A stretch of DNA of 64,000 nucleotides from Thermoactinomyces mirandus (GTDB lineage: Bacteria > Bacillota > Bacilli > Thermoactinomycetales > Thermoactinomycetaceae): positions 1 through 64,000 of the forward strand of contig NZ_JACEOL010000029.1 of the NCBI RefSeq assembly GCF_013868055.1, given 5' to 3'. The position numbers and the translations under genes were made by a program. This document shows, one piece after another, positions 27,466 to 35,955 of this stretch; the first letter of the stretch is position 1; each line of letters opens with the position of its first letter. The notes under the pieces are model-generated. The model was given only the letters and a program-made list of their open reading frames with translations, was not told where the DNA came from and searched no databases.

Positions 27466-28221
27466 TCAGTTAATGATTTTGCATATTTCTTCATAGAAGT
27501 TTTTGTATTCGACAGGAATTTTGTTATCGGTAATAATCGCTGTCACTTCATTGACATTACATATTTTTTGAAAAGCGCAAACTCCAAATTTTGTGCTGTC
27601 CGTAATGATATACCTGTAATTGGAATTTTTCAGGACGATCCGCTGAATGGCTCCTTCTTCTTCATCCGCTGTTGTAATCTGATCCCCGTCAATTCCGTTT
27701 GTACCGATAAAAGCTTTTTGCACTTTGATATCCCTTATCCATTTACTGGTAAAATATCCGACAAATGTTTTTGTTCTTTCCCGTAATCTGCCCCCGATTA
27801 AAATCACATTAAAATTTTTGTTTTCCTGAAACCTGTTAAAGATGGAGATGGAGTTGGTAATCACGTTAAGGGAACTCACATCAATGTAATCGTAAATAAA
27901 TTCGGTAGTTGTTCCCGGGCCGATAAAAATCGTATCATTATTTTCAATCAGCTTGGCCGCTTTTTCCGCTACATATTTTTTTTCCTTGATATTTAATGCT
28001 TTTTTCTCTGTATGGGACAGCTCAATGTATTGATCTTTTGTTTTTTTCTTTGCGCCTCCATGAATCCGGGTAATCAGGCCCTGGTTCTCGAGGTACTTGA
28101 AATCACGCCTGATTGTCATTTCCGTTACGCCCAGCATTTCTGCTGCCTCAGAAACTTTCAGAAACAATTTTTCTTCAATCATTTGCAAAATACGCTTATG
28201 TCTTTCATCCCTCAGCCTCAT
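27466..28221 (-). CDS. lacR: DeoR-family lactose/galactose operon repressor (LacR)
   Basis: A 251-residue repressor. DeoR-type winged helix at about 5-60 (RHKRILQMIEEKLFLKVSEA then LGVTEMTIRRDFKYLENQG) and a sugar-phosphate-binding DeoRC domain with IFIGPGTTTEFIYDYI, LIGGRLRERTKTFVG and DSTKFGVCAFQKI. LacR proteins respond to tagatose-6-phosphate. It is the first gene of the operon, so it likely represses itself; direct AATGTTC repeats lie between its promoter and start. Start taken at ATG 28221; a GTG one codon earlier is possible. Confidence 0.88.
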   Translation of the reverse strand: MRLRDERHKRILQMIEEKLFLKVSEAAEMLGVTEMTIRRDFKYLENQGLITRIHGGAKKKTKDQYIELSHTEKKALNIKEKKYVAEKAAKLIENNDTIFIGPGTTTEFIYDYIDVSSLNVITNSISIFNRFQENKNFNVILIGGRLRERTKTFVGYFTSKWIRDIKVQKAFIGTNGIDGDQITTADEEEGAIQRIVLKNSNYRYIITDSTKFGVCAFQKICNVNEVTAIITDNKIPVEYKNFYEEICKIIN

Positions 28222-28235
28222 CACTACCTTTCGTT

Positions 28236-28300
28236 AATGTTCGAAAATGTTCTTTTTTGTTTTCTTCTATCATTATATAGGGTAAGTTTATTTTCAGCAA
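28236..28300 (-). promoter_or_regulatory. lac operon promoter with direct-repeat operator candidate
   Basis: Minus strand: -35 TTGCTG (28295-28300), 17-nt spacer, -10 TATAAT (28272-28277). Downstream at about 28236-28252 are two GAACATT copies separated by 3 nt (10-bp period), placed where a repressor would block the start of transcription. Confidence 0.6.
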
Positions 28301-28380
28301 TAGCCATCCAGCTTAGTCACCAATCGTTCATAAACTTTTAAACATGTTTTTATATAGTTATCAAATGATAGAGTCCATGA

Positions 28381-28414
28381 AAAAAGCCCATATATTTAAA
28401 CAATACATGGGCTC
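28381..28414 (-). terminator. Terminator of the HAD phosphatase unit
   Basis: Minus strand AGCCCATGTAT ... ATATATGGGCT followed by TTTTTTC; it separates this unit from the lac operon promoter. Confidence 0.75.
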
Positions 28415-28448
28415 ATACTGTAGAAAAACATATCCAGGATAACGATTT

Positions 28449-28559
28449 TCAGGACTCCGTTTCGTCTCCGTCTTGCAAAGAAACGGTCAATATGTCTCCA
28501 GAAATTGCTCCATTAACCTTTGAATGAAATTTTGACCCGTCCATATTGACATCATCCAT
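28449..28559 (-). CDS. Possible 36-residue small protein
   Basis: Frame MDDVNMDGSKFHSKVNGAIS then GDILTVSLQDGDETES and stop. It lies between the HAD gene and the terminator at 28381-28414, on the same strand. GAGG occurs about 14 nt upstream, which is far. The composition is protein-like and acidic, but I recognise no family. It is a weak call. Confidence 0.25.
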   Translation of the reverse strand: MDDVNMDGSKFHSKVNGAISGDILTVSLQDGDETES

Positions 28560-28591
28560 TAAAAAAATTCATTTCCTCTTCACATCAGTAG

Positions 28592-29461
28592 TTAATTCCT
28601 TCTATTTTTTATAATCCCAAAAAATTTTTCCAGCAAAAAATGATACAATCCATCTTCATAATAAGGATATTTTGTAACCTCATCTGCCTGGTTTCGGACA
28701 AAATCCATTGCATTTTTCATGGCAACCGAATAGCCGGCCAGTTCAAACATGGGCAAATCATTTTCACTATCGCCGACAGCCATTAACTCTGCCGGGGACA
28801 AACCATATTCGTCCAGCAATAAACGAAGTCCTGTTGCTTTGGACACATGATTTACAGCGATTTCTGCGTTATGGCTGGAAGAGGAGGAGATGGAGAAATT
28901 CATTTTGTTCCGCATCCGGCTTAGCTGCGCTTTCCAGTCTTTCATTTTCTCGCAGTCTCTGCTGAAAAAGTATATTTTCACCACATTTTCCGTAACAATG
29001 TGATCAACCCAATGAATTTTATAAGCAAGCGCCATTTTCCGTGAAATATATTCATTTTCCTGCAGCGTGGCCGGTTTCGTCTGGTTAACTTCGTTCTCCA
29101 TCCCTGTTTGATCGGCAGCCAGTGCAAACCGGGGGCCTTTGGTTGAATGAATCTCATAGTATAAGCCATTTTTCCTGGCAGCGGAAATGACTTCTTTCAC
29201 AATATCTTGCTCCAACGTATGATGCACGATTTTTTTATCCCCGGCATAACATCCCGCTCCATTGGAAGATACAATCCCATCCAGATGAAGATCTGCAGGA
29301 ATGACATCAATGACTTCCGTATGTGTTCTGCCGGTAGCCACAAAAATCTTTATTTTCCTTTGTTGCATTCTAAATAAAATGTCAGCCAATTTGGAATTGA
29401 CTGAACTATCCTGATCCAGCAATGTTCCATCCATATCTAGCGCTACTGCATTAATCGTCAT
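28592..29461 (-). CDS. Cof-type HAD hydrolase, sugar phosphatase
   Basis: A 289-residue HAD-superfamily phosphatase with the IIB cap. Motif I is VALDMDGTLLDQDSSV (nucleophile Asp), motif II FVATGRT, motif III lysine in the VSKATGLRLLLDEYG segment, motif IV AVGDSENDLPMFELAGYSVAMKNA. Relatives dephosphorylate sugar phosphates or FMN. It neighbours the lac operon but has its own terminator, so a role against sugar-phosphate stress is only a guess. Confidence 0.85.
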   Translation of the reverse strand: MTINAVALDMDGTLLDQDSSVNSKLADILFRMQQRKIKIFVATGRTHTEVIDVIPADLHLDGIVSSNGAGCYAGDKKIVHHTLEQDIVKEVISAARKNGLYYEIHSTKGPRFALAADQTGMENEVNQTKPATLQENEYISRKMALAYKIHWVDHIVTENVVKIYFFSRDCEKMKDWKAQLSRMRNKMNFSISSSSSHNAEIAVNHVSKATGLRLLLDEYGLSPAELMAVGDSENDLPMFELAGYSVAMKNAMDFVRNQADEVTKYPYYEDGLYHFLLEKFFGIIKNRRN

Positions 29462-29711
29462 CTCAGATTAATCCTTTCACATTGAATTATCTATTTCACT
29501 TATTAACATTCTTATAAATTATTTCCTCTCATTACAATTTACATGTCTATAATAAATAAATCAATACGAAGGCAAAACTTGCGAATTGCAAGACATGGCA
29601 CATAAAAAAGCGGTCAAAGTTTTAAGTGTTTTACCACATCCATGATAAGCCTCTTCCCTCACCTGATAAAGAGGAAACGAGGCAAGGATTTCCAGCAAAA
29701 AAGCCAAAAAA
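29462..29711. other. Upstream region of HAD gene
   Basis: About 250 bp, AT-rich, with no gene or clear motif. It should contain the promoter of the minus-strand HAD gene. Confidence 0.3.
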
Positions 29712-29715
29712 ATAT

Positions 29716-29746
29716 GCCCCCTTCATACCAAAGGCATCAAGGGGGC
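29716..29746 (-). terminator. Terminator of glnRA
   Basis: Minus strand ACGCCCCCTT ... AAGGGGGCAT stem with ATTTTTTT following; directly after the glnA stop. Confidence 0.8.
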
Positions 29747-29754
29747 GTTTTTGA

Positions 29755-31089
29755 TTAGTACAGATTCATGTACTGTTCACGTTCCCACGGATGGACGTTC
29801 GTACGGAACATATCCCATTCAATTTCCTTGGCTTCTACAAAGTGGGACAAGGCATGTTCCCCGAGCGCCTCGACCATCACCGGGTTGTTTTGCAATTCAA
29901 TCAAGGCCACTTCCAGGTTTTCCGGCAGATTATCAATTCCGGCATCTCGCCGCTCCTGTTCATCCATGATATAGATATTGCGATCCGTATGGTTGGGAAG
30001 CGGCAATTTGTTTTTGATCCCATCCAGTCCTGCTTTTAACATGACGGCCAAAGCCAGGTACGGGTTTGCAGCCGGGTCTGGGGAACGCACTTCAATCCGG
30101 GTGCTGAGGCCGCGCGACGCCGGTACACGTACCAGAGGACTGCGGTTTTTGGGAGACCAGGCAACATAACACGGAGCTTCATAACCCGGAACAAGCCGTT
30201 TGTATGAATTAACCAGCGGATTGGTAATCGCGGTAAAGGAACGGGCATGTTTCAGGATCCCGGCCAAAAAATAACGGGCTGTTTCACTGAGACCCAATTC
30301 ATCAGTTTCATCATAGAAAACATTTTCATTGCCACGGAACAGCGACATGTGACAATGCATTCCGGAACCATTAACACCAAACAGCGGTTTCGGCATGAAG
30401 GTGGCATGCAGGCCATAGCGGCGCGCCACATTTTTTACCACCAGTTTGAACGACTGAATATTGTCTGCTGTCGTCACCGCATTCGCATATTTGAAATCAA
30501 TTTCATGCTGTCCGGGTGCTACCTCATGGTGGGAAGCTTCCACTTCAAAACCGATCTGATCCAGTGTAAGAACGATGTCACGACGGCAGTTTTCCCCCAA
30601 ATCCATCGGGGCCAAATCAAAATAGCCGCCTTTGTCATTCAGGTTAAGTGTCGGTTCTCCGTTTTCATCTGTCTTGAACAGAAAAAACTCGGGTTCGGTT
30701 CCGACATTGAAGGAGGTATAGCCCATTTCTTCCGCTTCTCTGAGCACCCGTTTCAAAATACTGCGCGGATCTCCTTCAAATGGTGCGCCGTCGGGATTGT
30801 GGATATCACAGACAAGCCCGGCTACTTTGGCATTTTCATTTCCCCACGGGTAAATGACAAAGGTATCCAGATCCGGATATAGATACATATCCGATTCTTC
30901 GATTCGTACAAATCCTTCAATCGAGGATCCATCAAACATCATTTTGTTATCCAGTGCTTTTTCCAGCTGGCTGCGCGGAATTTCCACATTTTTGATCGTA
31001 CCCAGCAAATCGGTAAAGATCAGGCGGATATACGCAACATTTTCTTCCTGAACGATTCGTAAAATATCATCTTTTGAATATTTAGCCAT
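29755..31089 (-). CDS. glnA: Glutamine synthetase type I
   Basis: A 444-residue ammonia-assimilating enzyme: glutamate + NH3 + ATP to glutamine, dodecameric and cytosolic. Seen: [22 protein letters not shown] with the feedback-related Arg of the GSI-alpha group, the metal-site motif [38 protein letters not shown] and [20 protein letters not shown]. The length and the absence of the adenylylation segment fit the Bacillus type controlled by GlnR. Second gene of glnRA; the promoter with a GlnR box is upstream of glnR. Confidence 0.97.
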   Translation of the reverse strand: MAKYSKDDILRIVQEENVAYIRLIFTDLLGTIKNVEIPRSQLEKALDNKMMFDGSSIEGFVRIEESDMYLYPDLDTFVIYPWGNENAKVAGLVCDIHNPDGAPFEGDPRSILKRVLREAEEMGYTSFNVGTEPEFFLFKTDENGEPTLNLNDKGGYFDLAPMDLGENCRRDIVLTLDQIGFEVEASHHEVAPGQHEIDFKYANAVTTADNIQSFKLVVKNVARRYGLHATFMPKPLFGVNGSGMHCHMSLFRGNENVFYDETDELGLSETARYFLAGILKHARSFTAITNPLVNSYKRLVPGYEAPCYVAWSPKNRSPLVRVPASRGLSTRIEVRSPDPAANPYLALAVMLKAGLDGIKNKLPLPNHTDRNIYIMDEQERRDAGIDNLPENLEVALIELQNNPVMVEALGEHALSHFVEAKEIEWDMFRTNVHPWEREQYMNLY

Positions 31090-31130
31090 CGTGACATTGC
31101 TCCCTTCATCCAGATGTCGTCATTTCAATC

Positions 31131-31535
31131 CTAATGGCGGAAAAACCGCGAAAACTCGCCATGGGTCAAAGGGATTTTCCCCGGGCGGTCCGGATAAATC
31201 AACTGCCTCTTTACCATCCGTCTCAATTCCCGCTCCGACAATTCCCTTTTTGCTTTTTCCGCTTCTTTTCTTGCTTCCTTAATTTCCTGGGACTGTTTTA
31301 ACATCTCCCGAATCCCCGCGATGTTAATTCCTTTTTCCAAGTAAGATTTAATCTGCAACAGACGGTCCACATCATTAAAGGAAAACAGTCTCTGGTTTCC
31401 TTTTGTTCGGGCCGGATAAATCAGGCCTTGCTTTTCGTAATACCGGATCTGCCGCGGAGTCAATTCGGTGAGTCTGGTTACAATCCCTATCGGAAACAAA
31501 GGCATATTCCGTCTTTCTGCATCTCTCAAAACCAT
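31131..31535 (-). CDS. glnR: Nitrogen repressor GlnR (MerR family)
   Basis: A 134-residue MerR-fold repressor. The N-terminal HTH (about 8-75) has IGIVTRLTELTPRQIRYYEKQGLIYPAR and RLFSFNDVDRLLQIK. The C-terminal region (ARKEAEKAKRELSERELRRM) is the part that in Bacillus GlnR contacts feedback-inhibited glutamine synthetase. I chose ATG 31535 with GGGGG 8 nt upstream. It is the first gene of glnRA and should repress itself through the box at 31616-31632. Confidence 0.93.
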   Translation of the reverse strand: MVLRDAERRNMPLFPIGIVTRLTELTPRQIRYYEKQGLIYPARTKGNQRLFSFNDVDRLLQIKSYLEKGINIAGIREMLKQSQEIKEARKEAEKAKRELSERELRRMVKRQLIYPDRPGKIPLTHGEFSRFFRH

Positions 31536-31615
31536 CGACAAAGCCCCCTTTCACATGCGGGATTGTCGTCTCTTCATTTTTTATTTTATTTATGTCATGT
31601 TTCTTTGTCAATACA

Positions 31616-31632
31616 TGTAAGAAAAATTAACA
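31616..31632 (-). promoter_or_regulatory. GlnR/TnrA box upstream of glnRA
   Basis: Minus strand TGTTA-ATTTTTC-TTACA matches TGTNA-N7-TNACA perfectly. It lies directly before a promoter with TTGACA, 17-nt spacer and TAAAAT on the minus strand (about 31581-31609). Confidence 0.8.
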
Positions 31633-31651
31633 CGAGTTTATTTGAATGTCA

Positions 31652-31682
31652 TAAAGCCGCCCTCCCGAAGGAGCGCGGCTTT
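31652..31682. terminator. Terminator hairpin after DUF456 gene
   Basis: Stem AAAGCCGC-CTCC / GGAG-GCGGCTTT with a CGAA-type tight loop. The T run is better on the plus strand, so its main direction is unclear; position suggests it ends the minus-strand DUF456 transcript. Confidence 0.55.
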
Positions 31683-31683
31683 T

Positions 31684-32169
31684 TCAAGCCCAGAATACCA
31701 GGACGAAAAACCAGATCAGAATGCCCGTCAACACAATAAATTTGGCAAAGATCCCTCCCAAGAAGCCGATCAAAGTGCCATAAGCAATACGCAAGGCGAC
31801 TGTCACCGATTTTTTCAGGACCAGTTCCAGGGCAAATACCAGCAAAAAAGGACCGGCAATAACCCCGACGGGCCCCATTACGACAGGAATTATGATGACT
31901 CCCAAAATGGCGGCGGCTACTGATAAGGCGTTCCCGCCAAATTTTTTGACAGCAATGCTGCTTGAAACATAATCAACCAGAATCAACAAAATGGCCAGAA
32001 TCAGTACGGTAATCCAAAAGCCAAACCCCAATTGGCCGGAATCAATCAAAAACTGGTAAATGACAAAGCCGGCGATCATCAACGGAGCATCAGGCAGGGC
32101 CGGAACAATCAGCCCAAGATAAGCCAGGATAAACAACAGGATGATGATCCCCCACCATAGCATGTCCAA
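31684..32169 (-). CDS. DUF456 membrane protein
   Basis: A 161-residue membrane protein with four to five helices: MLWWGIIILLFILAYLGLI, then PALPDAPLMIAGFVIYQFL, a central FWITVLILAILLILVDYVSSSIAVKKFGG motif typical for DUF456, the glycine-rich GVIIIPVVMGPVGVIAGPFL, and a final helix FIVLTGILIWFFVLVFW. The family has no assigned function. It lies between ynbB and glnR in the same direction, but with separate spacing. Confidence 0.8.
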   Translation of the reverse strand: MDMLWWGIIILLFILAYLGLIVPALPDAPLMIAGFVIYQFLIDSGQLGFGFWITVLILAILLILVDYVSSSIAVKKFGGNALSVAAAILGVIIIPVVMGPVGVIAGPFLLVFALELVLKKSVTVALRIAYGTLIGFLGGIFAKFIVLTGILIWFFVLVFWA

Positions 32170-32198
32170 TGGAAATGTCTCCTTTCTGTCTGTTTATA

Positions 32199-33461
32199 TT
32201 AAAAATGCCCTGTTTCGATCATGAAATCCATGGCCTGGGCCAGACCAATCTTTACATGAGAATAGGTCAATCCTCCCTGGATGTAGGCAATATAGGGCGG
32301 CCGGAGAGGACCGTCCGCAGAAAGTTCAATGCTGGCTCCCTGCACAAAAGTTCCGGCAGCCATGATCACTTCATCTTCATAACCGGGCATGGGTGACGGA
32401 ACCGGCAAAATATGTGCATCAATGGGGGAAGCGGATTGAATTCCCCGGCAAAAAGCAATTAATAACTCCGGTTTTCCCAGATACACCTGCTGAATAATAT
32501 CGGTTCTTTTTTCATTCCATGCAGGAGTGGTTTTAAAACCGGTTTCCTCCAGGAAAGCGGCTGTGAAAATCGCCCCTTTTAACGCTTCGCCGACGACATG
32601 GGGAGCCATGAACAGCCCTTGATAATAATCATGCATGTGACCAAAGGTAGCTCCGCCTTCCACACCAATTCCGGGAGCCACCAGCCGGGCACTTGCTTTT
32701 TCAACCAACTCGCTTTTTCCTGCTATGTATCCTCCCGATTTTGCCATTCCTCCGCCCGGGTTCTTGATCAGGGAGCCCGCGATCAGATCCGCTCCTGCGG
32801 CTGTCGGCTCTTCCTGTTCGACAAACTCTCCATAACAGTTGTCGACAAAAATCACCGATTGGGGGCTTATCTCCCGTACACGCCGAATCATCTGCCTGAT
32901 TTCCCTGATTGTAAAAGACGGCCGGTCAGCGTAACCTCGTGACCGTTGGATAGCCACCATGCGTGTACGGGAATTTGCCGCTTTTTCAAACGCCAGCCAG
33001 TCAATCGCATTTTCCTTTGTCAAAGGAATTTCGCGATAAGAAACCCCGTAATCGGCCAGCGAACCAGAACCGTCTCTGGATGAACCGATCACCTGATGTA
33101 ATGTGTCGTAAGGGCGTCCCGTCAAATAAACCAATTCATCTCCGGGTCGCAACACCCCGTATAAACAGGCAGAAATAGCATGGGTTCCCGAGATTATGTT
33201 TGGCCTTACCAACGCTTGCTCCGCACCAACTATTTGAGCAAAAACTTTCTCAAACGTTTCCCTGCCAAGATCATCGTAACCGTAGCCGGTTGAAGACTGA
33301 AGATGAAGTTCACTCACTTTCATTTCCCGATAAGCATTCAGTACCTGCCATTGCTTTAAATCCACATTCTTTTCAACTTCCTTGAGAACCGGTTGAATTT
33401 TTTTTTCTGCTTCCCGGACTTTTTTTTCAATCCATGTTCCATGGTTCAAAGTTTCGTACAC
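32199..33461 (-). CDS. ynbB: YnbB/methionine gamma-lyase family PLP protein
   Basis: A 420-residue PLP-dependent protein of the Cys/Met-metabolism-like family long labelled aluminium resistance protein. The PLP lysine lies in LIAGSLIKNPGGGMAKSGGY; other marks are SSTGYGYDDLGRETFEKVFA, RPNIISGTHAISACLYGVL, VIFVDNCYGEFVE and IGVEGGATFGHMHDYYQGLF. The reaction in vivo is not established. Its place between hflX and glnR is the same as in Bacillus. Confidence 0.85.
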   Translation of the reverse strand: MYETLNHGTWIEKKVREAEKKIQPVLKEVEKNVDLKQWQVLNAYREMKVSELHLQSSTGYGYDDLGRETFEKVFAQIVGAEQALVRPNIISGTHAISACLYGVLRPGDELVYLTGRPYDTLHQVIGSSRDGSGSLADYGVSYREIPLTKENAIDWLAFEKAANSRTRMVAIQRSRGYADRPSFTIREIRQMIRRVREISPQSVIFVDNCYGEFVEQEEPTAAGADLIAGSLIKNPGGGMAKSGGYIAGKSELVEKASARLVAPGIGVEGGATFGHMHDYYQGLFMAPHVVGEALKGAIFTAAFLEETGFKTTPAWNEKRTDIIQQVYLGKPELLIAFCRGIQSASPIDAHILPVPSPMPGYEDEVIMAAGTFVQGASIELSADGPLRPPYIAYIQGGLTYSHVKIGLAQAMDFMIETGHF

Positions 33462-33489
33462 AGCTTCATCACATTCCTATTATCAAATC

Positions 33490-34743
33490 TTACCGGATTT
33501 GTATCCTGTTTCTTAACTCTGCGGGCAACCGTTCAAAATCGGCATGGGAGAGACGAAACCTTATGCTCATCATCAGTTCATCTGCATTCGATTCAATCAT
33601 TTCCGCTTTGTGATGCAACAGGGAAATCCAATCTCCTCGCATCACCGGAATTTCAACTTGTCCCGTGACCATGTCCTCTTGCAGCAATTGCCCGATCTTT
33701 TCTTTCAGGCGCTCCAGATCTGTTTCAGAAAAAGCAGAGACAAACAGGTTTTCCCCTCCACATTGTTTCGGAACAGCACCGGAAAAAAGATCGGTTTTGT
33801 TCCATACCTTCAAGGCAGGAATATTGGATGCTTCCAGACTTGCCAGTACTTGCTCCACCGCTTCGATCTGCTCTTCTGCTTCCGGATGGGACGCATCAAT
33901 GACATGAAGCAGCAGGTCTGCTTCCCTGACATGTTCCAGCGTGGAACGGAACGCGGCAACCAGGTGGTGCGGCAACTGGCGAATAAAACCAACCGTATCT
34001 GTCAGGATGACTTCTTTTCCGGATGGCAGCACAAGCAGGCGCGAAGTCGGGTCCAGGGTAGCAAACAGCTGGTTTTCAGCCAACACTTCAGCGCCGGTAA
34101 GCTGATTTAGTAAAGTCGATTTTCCGGCATTGGTATACCCGACCAGCGCAACTTGGGGAATCCGGTTCTTTTTCCGGTGCTCCTGATGCAGCTGGCGATG
34201 TTTCTTGATCCCTTCCAGTTGCTTCGTCAATAGGCGGATCTGGCGCCGAATATGCCTGCGGTCCGTTTCCAGTTTCTTTTCTCCGGGTCCCCGCGTTCCA
34301 ATGCCGCCCCCCAAACGGGACATTTCCTTTCCTTTCCCGGCAAGCCTTGGAAGCATGTACTGCAGCTGAGCCAGTTCCACCTGGATTTTTCCCTCTTTTG
34401 TTCTTGCCCGCTGAGCAAAAATATCCAAAATGAGTTGCGTACGGTCAATCACTTTACAAGGAATTAATGATTCCAGATTCCTGAGTTGCGCCGGGGAAAG
34501 TTCCTGGTCAAAGATGACAAGGTCAATCTGTTTTTCTTCAACCATTTTCGAAATTTCCTCCGCTTTCCCCCGCCCGATCAGCCAGCTCGGATCCTTTCGC
34601 CCCCTGAATTGCAGCACTTTTTCCACCGGAATCGCGTGCGAGGTTTCTGCCAGACTGGTTAACTCATCCAAAGTGGAGCGCAGTTCCCATTCCCGCCTTT
34701 TAGGCCCCGAGCCCACTAAAATCGCTCTTTCTCTTGATTGCAT
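33490..34743 (-). CDS. hflX: GTPase HflX
   Basis: A 417-residue ribosome-associated GTPase, able in other species to split stalled or hibernating 70S ribosomes. The N-terminal HflX domain has VIDRTQLILDIFAQRARTKEG and MLPRLAGKGKEMSRLGGG, IGTRGPGEKKLETDRRHIR. The G domain (about 200-360) shows G1 VGYTNAGKSTLLNQL, G3 LTDTVGFIRQLPHHL, and G4 KVWNKTDLF. Full length. It lies between spoVK and ynbB as in Bacillus; the ribosome site is weak. Confidence 0.93.
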   Translation of the reverse strand: MQSRERAILVGSGPKRREWELRSTLDELTSLAETSHAIPVEKVLQFRGRKDPSWLIGRGKAEEISKMVEEKQIDLVIFDQELSPAQLRNLESLIPCKVIDRTQLILDIFAQRARTKEGKIQVELAQLQYMLPRLAGKGKEMSRLGGGIGTRGPGEKKLETDRRHIRRQIRLLTKQLEGIKKHRQLHQEHRKKNRIPQVALVGYTNAGKSTLLNQLTGAEVLAENQLFATLDPTSRLLVLPSGKEVILTDTVGFIRQLPHHLVAAFRSTLEHVREADLLLHVIDASHPEAEEQIEAVEQVLASLEASNIPALKVWNKTDLFSGAVPKQCGGENLFVSAFSETDLERLKEKIGQLLQEDMVTGQVEIPVMRGDWISLLHHKAEMIESNADELMMSIRFRLSHADFERLPAELRNRIQIR

Positions 34744-34769
34744 CTCGTTAATGCCGATTCATTCCTTTC

Positions 34770-35774
34770 TCAGACAAAATACGGTTTTGGCATTTTTTCA
34801 TTATACCATGAACTTGCCCCGGATTTCTGCGCATATTGATCAAACCGCAAATCTTCACACTGGATGGTCATCAATTCCTCTCTGCTGATCTCCCGTTTGC
34901 CTATTAACCGGACTGCCTGGTGCCGGACAGCCTGCTCAATCAGGTTTCGCACATAACGCGCGTTTCCGAATTCCGTCTTTGAGGTCAGCAATTTCTGCTG
35001 CAAATGCTTGCGAAGTTTATCCCGGGCGGCGGAAGACAGCCGATATTCCCGTTTTTTGACCATTTGGGCCGCGATTTTCATCAATTCATCCAAATGGAAA
35101 TCCGGGAATTGAAGATGGATCGGAAATCTTGACGGCAAACCGGGATTAAGTCGCAGAAAAGCTTCCATTTCTTCCGAATAACCGGCCAAAATCAGAACAA
35201 AATCATTTTTGTAATCTTCCATTGATTTTACCATTGTATCGATCGCTTCTTTTCCAAAATCCTTGTCTCCTCCGCGAGCAAGTGAATAAGCTTCATCGAT
35301 AAACAGGACTCCTCCCAATGCCTTTCTTACATGTTCCCGCGTCTTTTGCGCCGTATGGCCAATATACTCGCCAACCAAATCTGCCCGCTCCACCTCGATG
35401 AAATGACCTTTTGACAACACTCCCATTTCCTTGAACAGCTTGCTGAGAATGCGTGCCACGGTCGTCTTCCCGGTTCCCGGATTTCCCGAAAAAATCATGT
35501 GCAGCACCTGCTGTTCCGCACTTAAACCCGCGGCTCTTCTTCTTTTTCCGATCTCCAGCCAGGCATAGATTTCTTTAATAAATTCCTTGATTTTATTTAA
35601 ACCAACCAGCTGATTCAACTGTTCCAGACAATCTTGCAAAGGCCCTTCCCCACCGGCCGGATCAGAAGGGGAAAACTCAATTGGCCGGGACAGAGAAGCG
35701 AAATCTTTTTTCGGATGATCAAACACCACATGGATCTGGTGCCTGGCATTTCCCGTCATTACTCTCCTGTTCAT
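34770..35774 (-). CDS. spoVK: Stage V sporulation protein K, CbbX-type AAA ATPase
   Basis: A 334-residue AAA+ protein required in Bacillus for late spore maturation. A short N-terminal region leads to LNQLVGLNKIKEFIKEIYAW and then the AAA core: Walker A HMIFSGNPGTGKTTVARIL, Walker B GGVLFIDEAYSLARGGD, sensor VLILAGYSEEMEAFL and arginine-finger region GLPSRFPIHLQFP. ATG 35774 follows GAGGTGAAACC; a longer reading to 35915 lacks support. Neighbour hflX and gene order match Bacillus. Confidence 0.9.
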   Translation of the reverse strand: MNRRVMTGNARHQIHVVFDHPKKDFASLSRPIEFSPSDPAGGEGPLQDCLEQLNQLVGLNKIKEFIKEIYAWLEIGKRRRAAGLSAEQQVLHMIFSGNPGTGKTTVARILSKLFKEMGVLSKGHFIEVERADLVGEYIGHTAQKTREHVRKALGGVLFIDEAYSLARGGDKDFGKEAIDTMVKSMEDYKNDFVLILAGYSEEMEAFLRLNPGLPSRFPIHLQFPDFHLDELMKIAAQMVKKREYRLSSAARDKLRKHLQQKLLTSKTEFGNARYVRNLIEQAVRHQAVRLIGKREISREELMTIQCEDLRFDQYAQKSGASSWYNEKMPKPYFV

Positions 35775-35955
35775 GGTTTCACCTCGTCGTCCGGATTCGC
35801 TCATCCCAGTATACGCATCCGCCCATTTTTTGGTGAAAAAGTACCCAAAAGACCACCGTTTATTCATCGCCCCCGCTCCAACGAATAAAACAGTAAAAGT
35901 TTTTGGCCTGTGCATATTGGATAAAATAGGAAAATAAAAAAGGAGGAGTGTTCTG

